Source: Devosia psychrophila (GTDB taxonomy: Bacteria; Pseudomonadota; Alphaproteobacteria; Rhizobiales; Devosiaceae). From it: a stretch of 64,000 nt of DNA. The stretch spans positions 58,961 to 122,960 of the forward strand of contig NZ_LAPV01000147.1 of assembly GCF_000971275.1 (NCBI RefSeq), written 5' to 3'. Of this stretch, positions 36,162 through 45,791 are shown in pieces. The position numbers and the translations under genes were made by a program. The notes beneath the pieces are model-generated. The model had not been told where the DNA came from and did not search any database. It was given only the letters and a program-made list of their open reading frames with translations. The stretch's first letter is position 1; the number at the start of each line of letters is the position of its first letter.

Positions 36162-36581
36162 CTATTCCGTTGCGGAAGCCCGGTCAATCGGCAGCGCTTC
36201 GATGATGACGAAGGCTTGAGCGAGCCCGGCGTCGTCGGTGATCGTGATGTGGATGTGGGGTTCATGGCCGGGCGGCACAAGGCGGGCCAGGGCCTTTGCC
36301 GCGCCATTGGTCAGCCGCATGGTCGGCTTGCCCGATGGCAGGTTGACCACGCCCATGTCGCGCCAGTAGACGCCCCAGGAAATGCCGGTGCCCAAGGCCT
36401 TGGAGCAGGCCTCCTTCGCCGCGAAACGCTTGGCGTATGACGCTGCGCGCTGGGCACGGCGGTCGGATTTCTTCTGTTCGATATCGGTGAAGCAGCGCTG
36501 CACAAAGCGGTCGCCGTATTTTTCCAGCGTGCCGGCGATGCGGTGAATTTGGATCAGGTCGGACCCGAGGCCGATGATCAT
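36162..36581 (-). CDS. acpS: Holo-[acyl-carrier-protein] synthase
   Basis: The 139-residue enzyme moves 4'-phosphopantetheine from CoA to apo-[18 protein letters not shown] marks the N-terminus and the first metal ligand; [14 protein letters not shown] is the second signature. It is the first gene of the acpS-lepB-rnc-era run. The pdxJ gene that often precedes acpS is absent; a repeat remnant lies there instead. Confidence 0.95.
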   Translation of the reverse strand: MIIGLGSDLIQIHRIAGTLEKYGDRFVQRCFTDIEQKKSDRRAQRAASYAKRFAAKEACSKALGTGISWGVYWRDMGVVNLPSGKPTMRLTNGAAKALARLVPPGHEPHIHITITDDAGLAQAFVIIEALPIDRASATE

Positions 36582-36604
36582 GGGGTGGCTCCCTTTGTTA
36601 GAGG

Positions 36605-36705
36605 GCACCCCCACCTAGCCTCCCCCTGACAGGGGGAGGGACTGCATCCAGTTTGGGACAAAACGGTGCCAAACTCACCCCACCTCCCCCTGTCCGGGCA
36701 AAAAC
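36605..36705. repeat. Partial GC-rich hairpin repeat between pyrE and acpS
   Basis: CACCCCCACCTAGCCTCCCC at the left edge matches the outer arm of the composite-repeat hairpins. A CTCCCCCTGACAGGGGGAG hairpin follows. The second arm is degenerate (CCCCACCTCCCCCTGTCCGG), so this looks like a decayed copy. It may help to end pyrE transcription. Confidence 0.65.
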
Positions 36706-37296
36706 TCACTTCACACCCTGGATGCCACGACTGCCCGGCTTGATTGCCGGGATGGCGGCCAGTTCGGGTGGCAATTGGTCGGCTGGATAGGCGGGGACCT
36801 TGAATTCGATCAGGCTGACCAGCGGTACGCCGACATCGGCTTCGCCGCCGGAGCGGTCGATCAGGCAGGCGGCAGCGACTACATTGGCGCCGATGCCGCG
36901 CAGGGCCTCGACGCATTCGCGGATCGAGAGGCCGGTCGAAACGATGTCTTCGACGACTATGACCTTGTCACCCGGCTCGATCTCGAAGCCGCGGCGCAGT
37001 TCGAACTTGCCTTCGACGCGCTCGGTGTAAAGCGCGGGCACACCAAGATGGCGCGAGGTTTCGTAGCCCGGGATAATACCGCCGATAGCGGGGGAAACGA
37101 CCTTGGTCACGCCGGGGACTTCGGCCTTGATGCGTTCGGCCAGCGCCTTGCAGAGCTTTTCGGTCTGGTGAGCATATTGGAACACCTTGGCCTTTTGCAA
37201 AAAGACCGGCGAGCGCAGCCCCGAGGACAGGATGAAATGGCCTTCCAGCATGGCGCCGCATTCGCGGAAAATGGCGAGGACTTCATCTTTCGTCAT
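36706..37296 (-). CDS. pyrE: Orotate phosphoribosyltransferase
   Basis: The 196-residue enzyme makes orotidine 5'-phosphate in pyrimidine synthesis. The PRPP-binding motif reads [20 protein letters not shown] (about residues 113-132), and [17 protein letters not shown] is the N-terminal signature. An ATG at 37296 is favoured by AAGAGGT upstream; a TTG two codons earlier is possible. It overlaps the end of the (p)ppGpp synthetase gene by 14 bases. Confidence 0.95.
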   Translation of the reverse strand: MTKDEVLAIFRECGAMLEGHFILSSGLRSPVFLQKAKVFQYAHQTEKLCKALAERIKAEVPGVTKVVSPAIGGIIPGYETSRHLGVPALYTERVEGKFELRRGFEIEPGDKVIVVEDIVSTGLSIRECVEALRGIGANVVAAACLIDRSGGEADVGVPLVSLIEFKVPAYPADQLPPELAAIPAIKPGSRGIQGVK

Positions 37297-39571
37297 CAGC
37301 AAACCTCTTGTCGACCTTGCCGTCCCATTCCAGCGTCGAGATCATGCCCGCTTCGCGGACCCCGGCGCGCTGAACGGCGGAAAGGCCGGGACTGCGCTTG
37401 AGCGTTGCCAGAACATCGGTGAGTTGCGCAAGGTCGCGCACTTCGATTTCAAAGATCATCTGGTGAAAGTCCGGCGAAATCATGCGCATCACCAGATTAT
37501 TGATGTTGGCCTCGCAGGCGGCAATGGCGGCGGAAATCTGCGCCAGCGAGCCAGGCTTGTTGACGCTCTCCATGGTGATGACCGTGGGATAAAGCTTGTC
37601 GTCGGCGCTCTTGATGTTCCAGCGCACATCGACCCAGGCGACATCGCTGTCGTGCAGGTCGATCAGCGCTTCGGAATGGATTGGATAAACCAGCATGGGC
37701 TTGTCGGGCTGCAAAATGCCGACCAGCCGATCGCCCGGCACGACGCCCTCCCCCGATACCGATACCCGCATGTGGAAATCGAGTTGGGCCAGAGCCGTCT
37801 TGGCGTGCGGACCGGAGCGCTGGCCGCCGGGCACGCGGAAGCGGAACAGGTCGGTCGAGCGGAGCGCGAACCAACCATCGGCGGTATCGGCGACTGGCAG
37901 GTCAAGTTTGCGGCGACGCTTGCGCAGGCCCTTCACCTTGGCCAGTTCGACGCCGAGCGGCTCGGAGCCGATCTTGCCTTCGCCCACGGCAATCAGCAGT
38001 TCGCGGCGGCCGGGAGAGCCCAGAGCCTCGGCCAGCGCCTTGGCTTCGGAGTCGTCGAGCATGACGCCTTCACGTTCCAGCATCATGTTGAGCACATTCT
38101 CGCCCAGTGAGAAGGCCCGCTGAATGGTGGCGTGGCGCACTGAACGTCGAATGGCGGCGCGGGCCTTGCCGGTAGCGGCAATGCCCAGCCAGTTCATCGG
38201 TGGAACATGGTTCTGGTCGCGAATGATTTCGACTTCATCGCCCGATCGGAGCTGGGTGACCAGCGGCAGGATGGAGCCGTTGATCTTGGCACCCACGGTG
38301 GTGTCGCCGATATCGGTATGCAGCGCATAGGCAAAGTCGATCGGCGTCGCACCACGCGGCAGGGCGATCAAGCGACCGCGTGGCGTGAAGCAGAACACCT
38401 GGTCCTGGAACAGCTCCAGCTTGGTATATTCCAGGAAATCCTCGGTGGTGGAATTGCCGGTGGTCAGGTGGGCAATGGTGGAACGCAGCGAACCGTAGGC
38501 CTGGCTCTCATTCTCGATGCGGCTGAGGTCGGCCGAGGCGCCGTCCTTGTACAGCGCATGCGCAGCGATGCCGAATTCGGCGATGCGGTCCATTTCCTCG
38601 GTGCGGATCTGCAGCTCGGCGCGCTGGCGGCCGGGGCCAACGATGGTGGTGTGGATCGATTGGTAGTCGTTGTGCTTGGGGACCGAGATATAGTCCTTGA
38701 AGCGGCCGGGCACGACCTTCCACTTGGTGTGGACCACGCCGACGGTGTGATAGCACTCGTCAATCGAACCGACGATGACCCGGAAGCCGATCATGTCGGA
38801 CAGCTGTTCCAGCGCAATCGACTTGCGCTCGATTTTGTTGAAGATCGAGAACGGCGACTTCACCCGCGCCTTGACCCGGGCGGCGATGCCTTCGGCGGAA
38901 AGGCGCTCGCTGAGCTCGGTCGAAATGGTCGAAATGGTCTCGCGATACTCGGCCTGCATCTCGTCGAGACGCGCCATGATCGCTTCGTAGTGATCGGGCT
39001 GGAGAATCTTGAACGAGATGTCTTCCAGCTCGTTGCGCATGTCCTGCATACCCATGCGGCCAGCGAGCGGGGCATAGATATCCATGGTTTCCTGGGCAAT
39101 ACGCGTGCGCTTATCGGGCGGCATGTATTGCAGGGTGCGCATATTGTGCAGGCGGTCGGCAAGCTTGACCAGCAGCACGCGCACGTCCTGGCTGATCGCC
39201 AGCAGCAGCTTGCGGAGGTTTTCGGCCTGCGCCTCCTCGCGCGAAACCAGGTTGAGGCGTTCGATCTTGGTCAGGCCATCGACGATGGCGCCAATTTCAG
39301 GGCCGAACAGCAGATCGATCTCGGCGCGGGTGGCGTCGGTGTCCTCGATGGTGTCGTGTAACAGCCCAACGGCGATTGAAGCATCATCGAGCTTGAGCTC
39401 GGTCAGGATGGCCGCGACTTCGAGCGGATGATTGAAATAGGGGTCGCCCGAGGCACGCTTCTGCGAGCCATGCTTTTGCATGGCGTAGACATAGGCCTTG
39501 TTCAACAACTGCTCGTCGACGTTCGGGTTATAGGCCTGAACGCGTTCGACAAGCTCATACTGACGCATCAT
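37283..39571 (-). CDS. Bifunctional (p)ppGpp synthetase/hydrolase (Rel/SpoT type)
   Basis: The 762-residue stringent-response enzyme has an N-terminal HD hydrolase ([14 protein letters not shown], then LLHDTIEDT), a synthetase domain ([20 protein letters not shown]), a TGS domain ([20 protein letters not shown]) and a C-terminal ACT domain. It is probably the only long RSH protein, as usual in alphaproteobacteria. The start is [16 protein letters not shown] at 39571 or one codon later. pyrE and rpoZ on either side match the conserved rpoZ-rsh-pyrE order. Confidence 0.95.
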   Translation of the reverse strand: MMRQYELVERVQAYNPNVDEQLLNKAYVYAMQKHGSQKRASGDPYFNHPLEVAAILTELKLDDASIAVGLLHDTIEDTDATRAEIDLLFGPEIGAIVDGLTKIERLNLVSREEAQAENLRKLLLAISQDVRVLLVKLADRLHNMRTLQYMPPDKRTRIAQETMDIYAPLAGRMGMQDMRNELEDISFKILQPDHYEAIMARLDEMQAEYRETISTISTELSERLSAEGIAARVKARVKSPFSIFNKIERKSIALEQLSDMIGFRVIVGSIDECYHTVGVVHTKWKVVPGRFKDYISVPKHNDYQSIHTTIVGPGRQRAELQIRTEEMDRIAEFGIAAHALYKDGASADLSRIENESQAYGSLRSTIAHLTTGNSTTEDFLEYTKLELFQDQVFCFTPRGRLIALPRGATPIDFAYALHTDIGDTTVGAKINGSILPLVTQLRSGDEVEIIRDQNHVPPMNWLGIAATGKARAAIRRSVRHATIQRAFSLGENVLNMMLEREGVMLDDSEAKALAEALGSPGRRELLIAVGEGKIGSEPLGVELAKVKGLRKRRRKLDLPVADTADGWFALRSTDLFRFRVPGGQRSGPHAKTALAQLDFHMRVSVSGEGVVPGDRLVGILQPDKPMLVYPIHSEALIDLHDSDVAWVDVRWNIKSADDKLYPTVITMESVNKPGSLAQISAAIAACEANINNLVMRMISPDFHQMIFEIEVRDLAQLTDVLATLKRSPGLSAVQRAGVREAGMISTLEWDGKVDKRFADDER

Positions 39572-39730
39572 GGGAGGAGATCGCCGCAAGCTTAAAAAAT
39601 GAGCTTAGCGCTTTGAAAGAAAATGGGAAGAGTGAGTGGCGGAGTATCTGAGTTGTGGCGGGATGGGAAGGCGTTGCGGTGACGCTGCCGCTGCTTCGGT
39701 GACGCACCTTAGTATCGCACACACAGTCAG

Positions 39731-39850
39731 CTCTGTGGCTCCCATCACCCCACCCTCAGTCCCTCCCCATTCAGGGGAGGGAGGCGCCAGCTCAAACGCA
39801 AGTGTTCATCGCCTCCCTCCCCCTTGTGGGGAGGGAATGAGGGTGGGGTG
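39731..39850. repeat. GC-rich double-hairpin repeat, second family, copy 1
   Basis: Outer arms CACCCCACCCTCA and TGAGGGTGGGGTG enclose two inner hairpins (CCCTCCCCATTCAGGGGAGG, and CCTCCCTCCC-CTTGTG-GGGAGGG). The unit matches 55460-55580 in the same orientation, including the lead-in CTCTGTGGCTCCCATCACCC. It fills most of the rsh-rpoZ gap, where no gene is seen. Confidence 0.8.
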
Positions 39851-39889
39851 GTTGGGCCCAAATGCGGGTTCAACATCCCACAAGCAAAA

Positions 39890-39915
39890 ACACCCCCGGC
39901 TTACGCCGAGGGTGT
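39890..39915 (-). terminator. Intrinsic terminator of rpoZ
   Basis: On the minus strand ACACCCTCGGC and GCCGGGGGTGT pair around a four-base loop and are followed directly by TTTTTGCTT. It lies 23 bases past the rpoZ stop. Confidence 0.85.
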
Positions 39916-39937
39916 GAAATGCATTGAGCGACCAGTC

Positions 39938-40306
39938 TTAGTCGTCGCGGCGTTCTGGGGGTGCGAGGCTTTCGATGCCGCGCAACAGTTCTTCTTCGCT
40001 GATGGTGTCGAAGTTCATCGAATCATCGCCATTGGCGCTTTCGATCATTGGGGCGGCGTGCTCTTCGGGCTCGTCCACTTCGACATACTTCTGCAGCGAG
40101 TGGATCAGGTCTTCGCGCAGATCGTCCGGCGAAATGGCGCCGTCGCCGATTTCACGCAGGGCAACCACGGGATTTTTATCATTGTCACGCGAGACGGTGA
40201 TCTGCGCGCCAGAGGAGATCATGCGCGCACGGTGCGCTGCCATGAGAACGAGATCGAAGCGGTTTTCGATCTTTTCGATGCAGTCTTCAACGGTGACGCG
40301 TGCCAC
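39938..40306 (-). CDS. rpoZ: RNA polymerase omega subunit
   Basis: The 122-residue protein has the omega signature [20 protein letters not shown] and [17 protein letters not shown] at 40306 is the best start: the family begins (M)ARVTVEDC and GGAGA lies seven bases upstream; the frame continues to a TTG four codons earlier. Omega helps assemble RNA polymerase and forms part of a ppGpp site, fitting its place beside the rsh gene. Confidence 0.94.
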   Translation of the reverse strand: MARVTVEDCIEKIENRFDLVLMAAHRARMISSGAQITVSRDNDKNPVVALREIGDGAISPDDLREDLIHSLQKYVEVDEPEEHAAPMIESANGDDSMNFDTISEEELLRGIESLAPPERRDD

Positions 40307-40445
40307 GAACGTCTCCAAAATTTGTGGAATGAAAGCTTCCCATACACGACCCCCCTTCCCGGTACAAGGATGCCGTGTCCGATTAAGCGGTACGCCGGAA
40401 AGTAATTGCGACGGCTACCTCTCGTTTCAGGAGAAGCAAGCAGCC

Positions 40446-40943
40446 CTACCCCCGGCCACCTTCTTTCATGATGCGGGATTTGTCGCGGTTCCAGTCGCGG
40501 TTGCGCTCGGTTTCGCGCTTGTCGTAGTTCTTCTTGCCCTTGCCGACGCCGATCAACAGCTTGGCGCGGCCCTGGTCGTTGAAGAACAGTTTTAGCGGCA
40601 CGATGGTATTGCCGGCGCGGGAGACTTCTTCGCCGAGATGGGCAAGCTGCTTGCGCGAGACGAGGAGTTTGCGCGGGCGCTTTTCCTCGTGGTTGAAGCG
40701 GTTGGCCTGCAGATATTCGGGAATGTGGCAGTTGATCAGCCACAGCTCGCCCTTTTCAGGCGAGGCGTAAGATTCGGTGATCTGGGCCTTGCCCAGGCGC
40801 AGGGATTTGACCTCGGTGCCGGTCAGCACGATGCCGGCTTCCATGGTTTCACCGATTTCGTAATCGTAGCGCGAGCGACGGTTTTCAGCCACGAGACCGT
40901 GGCTGATCACACCGTTCTTTGCTTTGTCGTTTTTAGGAGTCAT
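40446..40943 (-). CDS. smpB: SsrA-binding protein
   Basis: The 165-residue protein has [26 protein letters not shown] N-terminal sequence, [21 protein letters not shown], and a basic C-terminal tail ([20 protein letters not shown]). SmpB carries tmRNA to stalled ribosomes. I looked for the two-piece alphaproteobacterial tmRNA in the flanking gaps and did not see it. It starts seven bases from the dapA stop. Confidence 0.96.
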   Translation of the reverse strand: MTPKNDKAKNGVISHGLVAENRRSRYDYEIGETMEAGIVLTGTEVKSLRLGKAQITESYASPEKGELWLINCHIPEYLQANRFNHEEKRPRKLLVSRKQLAHLGEEVSRAGNTIVPLKLFFNDQGRAKLLIGVGKGKKNYDKRETERNRDWNRDKSRIMKEGGRG

Positions 40944-40949
40944 AGGAGG

Positions 40950-41825
40950 TTAGATAAGACCTGCGTGGGCAATTGCAAAGTCCATGGCGTCGGCCGTGGG
41001 CTTGGTTACCGGGGTGAGCGGCAGGCGCAGCTCGTTGGCGCAGAGGTTGAGCCGATTGGCCACATATTTGGCCGGGGCCGGATTTGGCTCCATGAACAAG
41101 TCCTTGTGCAGATAGGCCAGCTTGTCGTTGATGGCGCGGGCGCCGACGAAATCGCCGGCCAGCGACAGTTCCTGCATCTGCGAGCAGAGGCGCGGCGCAA
41201 CGTTGGCGGTGACCGAAATGCAGCCGTGACCGCCATGGGCGTTGAAGCCGAGCGCCGTGCTGTCATCGCCGGAGAGCAGGATGAAATCATGGCCCAGCTT
41301 GAGGCGCTGCATGGTGGCGCGCTCGAGATTGCCGGTGGCATCCTTGACGCCGATAATATTGGGATGAGCTTCATGCAGCCGCGCGATTGTATCGACGGTG
41401 AGGTCGACGATGGTGCGACCCGGCACACTGTAGAGAATGACCGGAATACCGACAGCCTTGGCCACGGCGGAGAAGTGCTGGAACAGCCCTTCCTGGTTGG
41501 GCTTGTTATAATAGGGCACGACCGACAGGACGGCATCGGCGCCGGTGTCTTCGGCGAACTTGGCCAGCGATACGGCTTCGGCAGTCGAATTGGAGCCGGC
41601 ACCGGCAACAACCGGCACGCGCTTGTTGGCGACTTCGACGCAGATTTCCACGACGCGGCGATGCTCTTCGTGGCTGACGGTCGGGCTTTCGCCCGTCGTG
41701 CCGACCGGCACAAGGCCATGGCTGCCTTGGGCAATCTGCCACTCGACAAAGCTGGCGAAGGCTTTCTCATCGACTAACCCATTGAGCATGGGAGTGATGA
41801 GCGCCGTAATAGATCCTCGCAGCAT
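40950..41825 (-). CDS. dapA: 4-Hydroxy-tetrahydrodipicolinate synthase
   Basis: The 291-residue enzyme condenses pyruvate with aspartate semialdehyde for lysine and meso-diaminopimelate, a wall precursor. The Schiff-base lysine lies in NIIGVKDATGNLERA (about residue 161), the proton-relay tyrosine in VILYSVPGRT (about residue 133), and GTTGESPTVSHEEH is conserved. The start at 41825 (MLRGSITALITP) fits the family; the six upstream codons do not. Confidence 0.95.
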   Translation of the reverse strand: MLRGSITALITPMLNGLVDEKAFASFVEWQIAQGSHGLVPVGTTGESPTVSHEEHRRVVEICVEVANKRVPVVAGAGSNSTAEAVSLAKFAEDTGADAVLSVVPYYNKPNQEGLFQHFSAVAKAVGIPVILYSVPGRTIVDLTVDTIARLHEAHPNIIGVKDATGNLERATMQRLKLGHDFILLSGDDSTALGFNAHGGHGCISVTANVAPRLCSQMQELSLAGDFVGARAINDKLAYLHKDLFMEPNPAPAKYVANRLNLCANELRLPLTPVTKPTADAMDFAIAHAGLI

Positions 41826-42076
41826 TTGCCGAAAATTCCTCAAACTGGATTGCCACAGTTCCGTCGTGGCAGGGTGTCATAAAGCGGCTTGAACGCCGTT
41901 TTCACGCGGCGCACCATAGTTTTTATCGGGCAGCATCACAACGCTTTGTTGCGCCCAAACCAGCACGGTCCATGGAGTGGCAACGCGATGTTTACCCAAT
42001 GCGGGTAACGTCGGGTTAACCGCGAGGATGGGGCAACCTTGCTGGACCTAGTAGACGCGTACCAGCAGGACGGCAG

Positions 42077-44101
42077 ATGCAGCAGGGCTTTCGAGCAGGC
42101 GTCATCGCAGCGGTTTTGGGTCTGGCGAGCTTTGCCCCCCTTTTCCTTGTGACGGCCAACGAAGCGATCGACGGGATGACCACCGGCTCCATTCCGGCGA
42201 GCGTCGCCGTGCCTGCAGTGAATGCCAAGGGCAGCGCGGAGTTTCAGGCGACTTTGAAGGTGCTGACCGACGGCGCTGCGGGCGCGGCGTTTGCGCAGGC
42301 GGAAAGCCTGACCGACGTCGTGGAGCGCCAGGCCATTCAGTGGGCGGCGATCCAGTTCAACAGCGGCAAGATCGGCTATCGGGCGATTGCGGATTTCGCG
42401 GCGGATGCGCCGGAGTTTGCGCCGGAAAGCCTCTATCGCACGCGGATCGAGCAATCGCTACTTGATGCCGATACAACCGGAGCGGCGGTGGTTGCGGCAT
42501 TCGATGGGGCGACGCCAGGCACGGTGGATGGCAAGATCATGCTGGCCGTGGCCTGGTTGGCCGAAGGCGATACGCAGCGTGCTGCGAGCCTGGCCAGGAG
42601 CCTGTGGATCGACAATTTTCTGACGGAAAAGCAGGAAGCCGAGGTTAGCGAAAAGCTTGGCAGCCTGCTCGATCGTGACGCCCATTGGGCGCGCGCTATC
42701 CACCTGATGATGCATGACCGGGCGCGCGGCAGCGAGCGGCTGCTGCCACATCTGACCGCAGCGCAGAAAACGCTGGTGGTGGCGCGAGCCGCCGTGTCGC
42801 GCAATGATGCGGACGCCAAGGCGCTGCTCGACAAGGTCGATCCGAGCCTGCGCAGCAACCCGGTCTATATCTATTCGCGGGCGCAGCGCGCCCGGCAGTT
42901 CGAGCTGTGGAGTGACGCGGTCGCGTGGCTCGACAAGGCGCCCGAAATACTGCCTGACGCCGACGAGTGGTGGTATGAGCGGCGCGCATTGCTGCGCAAG
43001 CTGCTCGATGCTGGCCAGCCCAAACTCGCCTACCGCGCCGCCGCTGGCTACACCAATGGGCCAGAAGGCCGCATGGTGGATGCCCTGTTTCAGGCCGGCT
43101 GGATTGCGCTGTCTTTTCTTGACGATGCCGAAGCCGCGCGCGGTCATTTCACCCAGCTGACGACGCATACCACCCTGCCCGACAGCATCAGCCAGGCGAA
43201 CTATTGGCTGGCTCGCGCTCAAGTCGCCTTGGGCGATACCGAGGCGGCCCAAGCGGCGCTGGAAAAGGCCGCGGCGTTCAGCACGGTCTATTATGGGCAG
43301 TTGGCCCGGACTGAACTGGGCCGGAATGGCGTGGGCATTCGCCCCTTGCCCGAAGCCGGCACCAGCCCGACGCTGTTTAATGCAAAGCCTGTCGTGCGGG
43401 CGGTGCGCCTGCTTGCGACCAATGGCCAGACGCGGCTGGCGATACCGCTGCTGCGCCATTTCGGCACCACGCTCAGCCATGGTGGAGACCTGCTGCTGGC
43501 CGCGAGATTGGCCGAGGAAATCGGTGCGCATCAGGTGGCCATTTCAATCGCTGCCATTGCCGACCAGCGTGGCACGCCGCTCGATGCGTTCAGCTTTCCC
43601 AACGACGCGCGCCTCGCCAAAGCGGAACTCGCGGCCGACAGGGCGGCGGTCTATGCGGTGATGCGGCAGGAATCGATGTTCCAAGTCGATGCGGTGTCAT
43701 CGGCTGGCGCGCGGGGCCTCATGCAGTTAATGCCCGGCACGGCCAAGGAAGTGGCCCGCAAGGTGGGCGTGGATTATTCGCCGGGACGGCTGGTCAGCGA
43801 CCCAGCCTATAACGCCCTGCTCGGCTCGACCTATCTTGGCACCCAGCTTGAACGTTATGACGGCTCGCTGGTGCTGGCGGCAGCGGCGTACAATGCGGGG
43901 CCGGGGAATGCTAACAAATGGATCAAGGCTTATGGCGACCCGCGCACGGACAATGTGGACCCGGTGATCTGGGTCGAGCTGATCCCGTTTCAGGAAACGC
44001 GGACTTATGTGAAGCGCGTGCTGGGCAATTATCTGGTGTATCGCGAACGGCTCGGAGATGAGCCGCTGCCGTTGCAACAGGCGCTGCGCACAATTCGATA
44101 G
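42077..44101 (+). CDS. Soluble-type lytic murein transglycosylase (Slt)
   Basis: The 674-residue exported protein starts with a signal-like segment (FRAGVIAAVLGLASFAPLFL). A long alpha-superhelical region follows (many ALA/ARAQ-type helices). The SLT catalytic domain begins near residue 530, with the glutamate in YAVMRQESMFQVDAVSSAGA and the motifs GLMQLMPGTAKEVA and AAYNAGPGNANKW. It cleaves glycan strands, releasing anhydromuropeptides whose sugars could be handled by MurQ and NagA. It is divergent from dapA. Confidence 0.92.
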   Translation: MQQGFRAGVIAAVLGLASFAPLFLVTANEAIDGMTTGSIPASVAVPAVNAKGSAEFQATLKVLTDGAAGAAFAQAESLTDVVERQAIQWAAIQFNSGKIGYRAIADFAADAPEFAPESLYRTRIEQSLLDADTTGAAVVAAFDGATPGTVDGKIMLAVAWLAEGDTQRAASLARSLWIDNFLTEKQEAEVSEKLGSLLDRDAHWARAIHLMMHDRARGSERLLPHLTAAQKTLVVARAAVSRNDADAKALLDKVDPSLRSNPVYIYSRAQRARQFELWSDAVAWLDKAPEILPDADEWWYERRALLRKLLDAGQPKLAYRAAAGYTNGPEGRMVDALFQAGWIALSFLDDAEAARGHFTQLTTHTTLPDSISQANYWLARAQVALGDTEAAQAALEKAAAFSTVYYGQLARTELGRNGVGIRPLPEAGTSPTLFNAKPVVRAVRLLATNGQTRLAIPLLRHFGTTLSHGGDLLLAARLAEEIGAHQVAISIAAIADQRGTPLDAFSFPNDARLAKAELAADRAAVYAVMRQESMFQVDAVSSAGARGLMQLMPGTAKEVARKVGVDYSPGRLVSDPAYNALLGSTYLGTQLERYDGSLVLAAAAYNAGPGNANKWIKAYGDPRTDNVDPVIWVELIPFQETRTYVKRVLGNYLVYRERLGDEPLPLQQALRTIR

Positions 44102-44159
44102 TGGGGTAACTGCATTTGCCCGCTTGAGGGGGTGTTGATGCTGCCTCTACACTGCCGGA

Positions 44160-45098
44160 ATGGCTCGCAAACGCACCGTCCCTACCGATCACCCCGCCTT
44201 TTCCGGCATGCCCGTTACCATGGTGACGCTGGCCGCAGGGCTAAGCGCTGTCGTGCATATCGCCGGAAGGTTGTCGAGCCGTCGCCTTCCGGTGGTGTGC
44301 ATCGCCGGCTATCAACGCAACATGAGCGATTTCGCCGACTTCGCCGCCTATTTCCGTCGCGCCGGCGGTGGGGAATGGCCGGTGGTGCTGATGGACCTGC
44401 CGGGTCGCGGTCGGGCCGATGATCGGGCCAAGGCAGCGGACTACAGCTCGCTGGCGGATGCTCGCGATGTTGCTTCGGTGATGACCGCCCTCGGCATTGG
44501 CCGGGCTATCGTGCTTGGACAGGGGCATGGCGGACAGGTGGCCATGGCGCTCGCTGCCAGCCATCCGCTGCTGATCGCCGGAACGGTATTGCTGGATTCC
44601 GGGCCGGTGACAGATTCACGCGGTCTCGTGCGCCTGCGCAACAACTGGACGCATATAGAGGCCCTGCGCGGCGCCAAATCCGTGACCTCAGGTTTCAGGC
44701 GCATTCTAGGGGGTGACTATCCCGGCCTGCCCGATGCTCGCCTCGATGCCTTGATGGGCCGCACCCATTATACCGATAATCGCGGGCGCGCCCGTCCGCT
44801 CTATGACCGTCGGCTGATCGAGGCTTTGGCCAGCATCAATTTCGATGACGTGCTGATGGCACAGTGGCCGCTGTTCGATGCGTTGAGCTGCGCACCGCTG
44901 ATGCTGCTGCGCACGCAACTGACCGACCAGTTGCGTCGGGAAACCTACGACGAAATGACCCGGCGGCGGCCTGACGCAATGGCCTTGACCATTGCAGGCC
45001 AAGGCTCGCCGGCGCTGTTCGACCAGCGTGAGGAAATCGAGGCGGTGGCCGAATTCGTCATCCGCACCAGCAATCGCTTGCTGGGCAAGGCGGCCTAG
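44160..45098 (+). CDS. Alpha/beta-hydrolase fold protein lacking the nucleophile serine
   Basis: The 312-residue protein has the overall alpha/beta-hydrolase layout: PVVLMDLPGRGRADD for the strand before the elbow, VLGQGHGGQVAMALAASHP for the nucleophile elbow, and AGTVLLDSGP after it. In the canonical G-x-S-x-G-G elbow the serine position is Gly122 (codon GGG, 44523-44525). It is therefore unlikely to be an ordinary esterase; a binding role or altered chemistry is possible. The frame is intact. Its stop overlaps the convergent HhH gene by four bases. Confidence 0.75.
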   Translation: MARKRTVPTDHPAFSGMPVTMVTLAAGLSAVVHIAGRLSSRRLPVVCIAGYQRNMSDFADFAAYFRRAGGGEWPVVLMDLPGRGRADDRAKAADYSSLADARDVASVMTALGIGRAIVLGQGHGGQVAMALAASHPLLIAGTVLLDSGPVTDSRGLVRLRNNWTHIEALRGAKSVTSGFRRILGGDYPGLPDARLDALMGRTHYTDNRGRARPLYDRRLIEALASINFDDVLMAQWPLFDALSCAPLMLLRTQLTDQLRRETYDEMTRRRPDAMALTIAGQGSPALFDQREEIEAVAEFVIRTSNRLLGKAA

Positions 45099-45664
45099 GC
45101 GTCGGCTTTCACCCTGGTCATTTTGGCCGCCTGTTCGACCCAGCGTTCGCGGCCAATACGGCCCTTGAAGGCCAGTTGGTCATCGACCCAATCCACATTG
45201 GCCTTAGTCCAGCCGGCGATCTGGTCAAAGTGGTAGATGCCCAAACCGTTGAGCGACGCTTCGATCTTGGGGCCGATGCCCTTGATCTGCTTGAGGTTAT
45301 CGGCAGCTTTACCGCGCGGCGCCAAGAGAGCCGCCGGTGCTCGATCCATAGATTTGGTCGTACGGCTGGACGGTTGGGGCCGCGAAGCAATGACGGGCGG
45401 TTCTATGACGCGTGGCTGCACCACCCTCGCCGGGGCCGGCATGGGTTCATCAACCCTCGCAGCCAGCCGAGCGGCAGGACTGCGGCTGCGTTTGATTTCT
45501 GGCAGCGCCATGGCCGCGGCGGAGGTGGCAATCGCCGTCCGCTGGCGTGTGCCCCTCGCGGCATAAAGCACTCGCCTTATGCCATAGCCGAGCACGCAGC
45601 CCAACAGATAGGCCGCCAGCACCAGCAGCGCCGTCTCCATCAGGTGGGTGGTGTCGAGCAGCAT
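45095..45664 (-). CDS. Membrane-anchored helix-hairpin-helix protein
   Basis: The 189-residue protein has an N-terminal transmembrane helix (LMETALLVLAAYLLGCVLGY), a Pro/Arg-rich linker and a C-terminal HhH domain (DNLKQIKGIGPKIEASLNGL, then GIYHFDQIAGWTKANVDWVD). The same C-terminal domain occurs in alphaproteobacterial proteins often labelled NADH dehydrogenase subunit E-like. Binding of nucleic acid or protein at the membrane is possible; the function is unknown. It is the last gene of the OmpA operon. Confidence 0.75.
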   Translation of the reverse strand: MLLDTTHLMETALLVLAAYLLGCVLGYGIRRVLYAARGTRQRTAIATSAAAMALPEIKRSRSPAARLAARVDEPMPAPARVVQPRVIEPPVIASRPQPSSRTTKSMDRAPAALLAPRGKAADNLKQIKGIGPKIEASLNGLGIYHFDQIAGWTKANVDWVDDQLAFKGRIGRERWVEQAAKMTRVKADA

Positions 45665-45668
45665 CGGG

Positions 45669-45782
45669 TCAAGCCTTTGGCGGGGCGAAACTGCGCCAGC
45701 CGACCACGAGGCCGATCAGTGTAGCCGCCAGCAGGTAGGGCCAATAGACGCCCAGCAGATAGGTCAACCCGTCCCAGTCCAT
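45669..45782 (-). CDS. 37-residue single-helix membrane peptide
   Basis: An ATG at 45782 opens a short frame encoding MDWDGLTYLLGVYWPYLLAA, then TLIGLVVGWRSFAPPKA, ending in TGA at 45669. It has one clear transmembrane helix and a short basic tail. It lies nine bases after the OmpA-like stop and four bases before the HhH gene, which is good evidence that it is a real gene in that operon. No family is recognised. Confidence 0.7.
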   Translation of the reverse strand: MDWDGLTYLLGVYWPYLLAATLIGLVVGWRSFAPPKA

Positions 45783-45791
45783 CTTAGCTTC

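Noticed and set aside
40319..40445. Two-piece tmRNA next to smpB
   Set aside because: I found no tRNA-like ends or tag-coding segment in this gap or in 41826-42076.
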